This document shows, in pieces, positions 61,943-64,000 of a stretch of 64,000 nt of DNA; position 1 is the stretch's first letter; each line of letters opens with the position of its first letter. A model generated the notes under the pieces. The model saw only the letters and a program-made list of their open reading frames with translations. It ran no database searches and was not told the DNA's origin. Origin of the DNA: Winogradskyella sp. (GTDB taxonomy: Bacteria; Bacteroidota; Bacteroidia; Flavobacteriales; Flavobacteriaceae); the NCBI RefSeq assembly GCF_003712105.1, contig NZ_RHLG01000003.1, positions 62,001 through 126,000 on the forward strand, written 5' to 3'. A program made the position numbers and the translations under genes.

Positions 61943-63241
61943 TTACGGTTGAGAGAAACTTTTAATAAGATTCGCCAAAGATTCTGTTAGTGCTTTACGG
62001 CTATAATTTTCTAAACCAACAGGTTTTGTTCCTTGGTTTCCAGTTTTAAAAGACTCAAAATAAGTTAAAATTTGTGCTTTCAATTTTTCTTTTTCAGAAT
62101 ATAGAAGGTAGCTTCCTGTATTGGTTGTATTGATAATACCTTCAATATCAGAATCCTTTGGACCAATTGCCAATATTGGTGTTTTAGATACCATATACTC
62201 AAACAATTTCCCTGGAATAATGGCTTTTGTATCTTCAGAGTCTATCTCTATCAATAAAAGTAGTTGCGATTTTTTTTGAAAAGCGATTGCTTCGTCATGG
62301 TTAACATAACCAACAAGATTGCAATGGTTTTCGAGTCCATGAGCTTTTATAGCCTTTATTATACTATCACCAACTACTCCAACTAAATTCAATTTAAACT
62401 TATCCGCAAAATTTTGATTTTCATTAATGAGTTCTGAAAGTACTTCCCATAAGATGGTTGGATTTCGCTCAGAAAGTAAAGAACCTATATGGGCAATAGT
62501 AAATTCGTCATCCTTTTTATCTATACGTACTTCATTAACATCATAACCATTGGTAATAACTTCAATTGAAGTGTCAGTTTTAGCCTCGAATTCTGATTTA
62601 GTATTTGAACTTGTAACGATAATCATATCCGCAGAATGAAGCACACTTTTTTCTAAAGCCAAATGTTTACGTTTAGAAGACTCCGTTAGTTTTAGTGATT
62701 TATGATAGCCAATTGTTGTCCAAGGATCTCTGAAATCTGCAATCCAATTAATAGTTAGTTTATGTTTTAATTGTAAGCCAATTAAATGCATACTATGAGG
62801 TGGTCCTGTAGTAATGATGGTATCAATTTCATTATTTACTACATACGCTGATAAAAATCTTACTGAAGGTTTTATCCAATTTTTTCTGGCATCAGGTATA
62901 AAAAAATTACCTCTTATATATAGCAAAAACCTCTCAACAAAAGATTGATTTTTAGTATCGGCAATTACACCCGAACTAATGGTTTTCGATTTCTTTTTTG
63001 AGAGCAGATTAGCAAACTGATATGGCTCACTTATGGGTTGTTTAATAATAGTGACATCTTTTGGCACATCATTAATGAGTGAACTATCAGTAATTGGATA
63101 ATTAGGATTAGATGGACAATATACTATTGGCTCTATATCAAAATCATTGAGGTATTTTACAAACTTAAGCCAACGTTGTACACCGGGCCCACCAGCTGGT
63201 GGCCAATAATAAGTCACAATAAGAACTTTTTGAGTTGCCAT
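61943..63241 (-). CDS. GT4-like glycosyltransferase
   Basis: 432 residues, GT-B fold. N-terminal VLIVTYYWPPAGGPGVQRWLKFVKYLNDFDIEPIVY is typical of family 4-like glycosyltransferases; C-terminal features are HIGSLLSERNPTILWEV, LVGYVNHDEAIAFQKKSQLLLLIEI and the EXE-type region IPGKLFEYMVSKTPILAIG. The donor is not predictable. It overlaps the YfhO-like gene by 1 nt and is followed by a flippase, so it likely belongs to a surface-polysaccharide cluster. Confidence 0.9.
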   Translation of the reverse strand: MATQKVLIVTYYWPPAGGPGVQRWLKFVKYLNDFDIEPIVYCPSNPNYPITDSSLINDVPKDVTIIKQPISEPYQFANLLSKKKSKTISSGVIADTKNQSFVERFLLYIRGNFFIPDARKNWIKPSVRFLSAYVVNNEIDTIITTGPPHSMHLIGLQLKHKLTINWIADFRDPWTTIGYHKSLKLTESSKRKHLALEKSVLHSADMIIVTSSNTKSEFEAKTDTSIEVITNGYDVNEVRIDKKDDEFTIAHIGSLLSERNPTILWEVLSELINENQNFADKFKLNLVGVVGDSIIKAIKAHGLENHCNLVGYVNHDEAIAFQKKSQLLLLIEIDSEDTKAIIPGKLFEYMVSKTPILAIGPKDSDIEGIINTTNTGSYLLYSEKEKLKAQILTYFESFKTGNQGTKPVGLENYSRKALTESLANLIKSFSQP

Positions 63242-64000
63242 TAGGCATCAGGCTTAGTTTTCTTAAATTGGTAAAATCCACCTAGTAATAGTAAAATACC
63301 TAAAAGTGCAGAACTAGCCAAAGCAATCTTACTACCGTTTTCTACAACTTTTGGCTCAAATTTAAATTCGATTGTATGTTTTCCTTTAGGTATTTCTAAA
63401 CCTCTAAGCGCATAATTAACTCTTGTATGTGGTACAACTTCACCATCTATATAAGCATTCCAACCCTTGTAATAGTACAATTCAGAAAATACTGCAAAGC
63501 CTTCATTACTATTATTGGATTCGTACTCAAGATGGTTAGGTTTGAATGTCTTCAGGGATATTGTAGATAAACTATCAACTGTATATTTTGGTTTTAAATT
63601 AAACTCTTGAAAGTTTGATTTAAGTATGATAGCGTCGTTTTTAGTGTTCAAACTATCTAAAGCTAGAATTTCTTCATTAGCGGTTTTTACGACTTTTATT
63701 TTAGATACAAACCAGGCGTTTCCATTAGGTTCTGTATACTGCGTTGTTGGTACTGGTCTACCCGATTGGTCTTCAGTAATGATATACTTTGTATTTAGCA
63801 TATTAAGAACTTCGGTATTGTTCTTATAAATATGAAAATCCATTAATGCATTATATCTATTCAACTTAGCTGCATGATAACCGTTAAGCGAGTTATGAAA
63901 ATAAGCAGCTCTTGCTGGTCTACTTTGCCCTTCACGCGACACATCAAATACTCTAAAGTGAGATTTGTCTGATTGAATTAATTTATCTGCTCCATTAGCT
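63241..64000 (-). CDS. YfhO-like membrane protein, N-terminus beyond the window
   Basis: The frame is open to the window end, so only the C-terminal ~253 residues are seen. They end in YYKGWNAYIDGEVVPHTRVNYALRGLEIPKGKHTIEFKFEPKVVENGSKIALASSALLGILLLLGGF, the typical YfhO C-terminal domain and last helix. YfhO-like proteins are large membrane proteins related to glycosyltransferases of GT-C type. The GTG at 63942 is internal and not a start. It precedes the GT4-like gene by overlap. Confidence 0.85.
   Translation of the reverse strand, partial: ANGADKLIQSDKSHFRVFDVSREGQSRPARAAYFHNSLNGYHAAKLNRYNALMDFHIYKNNTEVLNMLNTKYIITEDQSGRPVPTTQYTEPNGNAWFVSKIKVVKTANEEILALDSLNTKNDAIILKSNFQEFNLKPKYTVDSLSTISLKTFKPNHLEYESNNSNEGFAVFSELYYYKGWNAYIDGEVVPHTRVNYALRGLEIPKGKHTIEFKFEPKVVENGSKIALASSALLGILLLLGGFYQFKKTKPDA

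Noticed and set aside
1..64000. tRNA, rRNA, CRISPR arrays, insertion sequences and prophage genes
   Set aside because: None was recognised: no transposase, integrase or phage structural protein among the ORFs, no regular spaced repeats and no cloverleaf-like sequence in the gaps.

Overview
The window comes from a member of the Flavobacteriaceae (phylum Bacteroidota), probably marine. The DNA is AT-rich. Ribosome-binding sites are weak, and several starts lie a short way downstream of TAnnTTTG-type -7 elements. The genes are typical of that family: a PorX-type response regulator of the type IX secretion system (T9SS), a metalloprotease ending in a T9SS sorting domain, a fused LpxC/FabZ, two LpxD-like acyltransferases and a fused HisB. 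No plasmid, phage or insertion-sequence gene was seen, so this reads as chromosome. Both end genes are cut by the window.

Layout. 1-8.9 kb: end of an S9 peptidase; a membrane-protein pair followed by a LytS/LytTR two-component pair; a CIA30 protein; and an ECF sigma factor with a putative anti-sigma partner and a secreted DUF4097-like protein. 8.9-13.8 kb: an accessory island with a tight three-gene operon (an HExxH protein, an orphan protein and a SIR2-domain protein), then an 80-residue protein and a membrane-anchored HNH protein. This is the best candidate for an undescribed, probably anti-phage, system. 13.9-31.1 kb: mixed housekeeping and secreted genes, including an oxidoreductase, metalloproteases, a MscS channel, an autoregulated TetR/SDR pair with two matching operators, a TruA-like enzyme and an M43 protease.

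31.2-38.6 kb: a complete histidine operon, hisG-D-C-B-H-A-F-IE, on the minus strand. It is preceded by a leader peptide (MKNNQLHHHFQVIAQAR) and a terminator, which together form a classic attenuator. Three dispersed repeat units sit inside the operon, and one of them encodes the tail of HisD. 38.6-50.2 kb: minus-strand genes for an SPFH protein, a VWA-like membrane protein, FabG, SucD, EF-P, the lipid A genes lpxD-lpxC/fabZ-lpxA plus a second lpxD-like gene, and an HD hydrolase. 50.2-58.2 kb: porX, tsaE, a previously uncalled 47-codon secreted ORF, alanine dehydrogenase, proline dehydrogenase, aroB and a DUF3667 protein.

58.3-60.4 kb: two related secreted proteins, each preceded by a GG-N10-GG motif resembling a sigma-54 promoter. 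The second carries a long Arg/Ser/Asn/Thr-rich basic tail. 60.5-64 kb: surface-polysaccharide genes (a flippase, a glycosyltransferase and the end of a YfhO-like protein). No rRNA, tRNA or CRISPR array was recognised.
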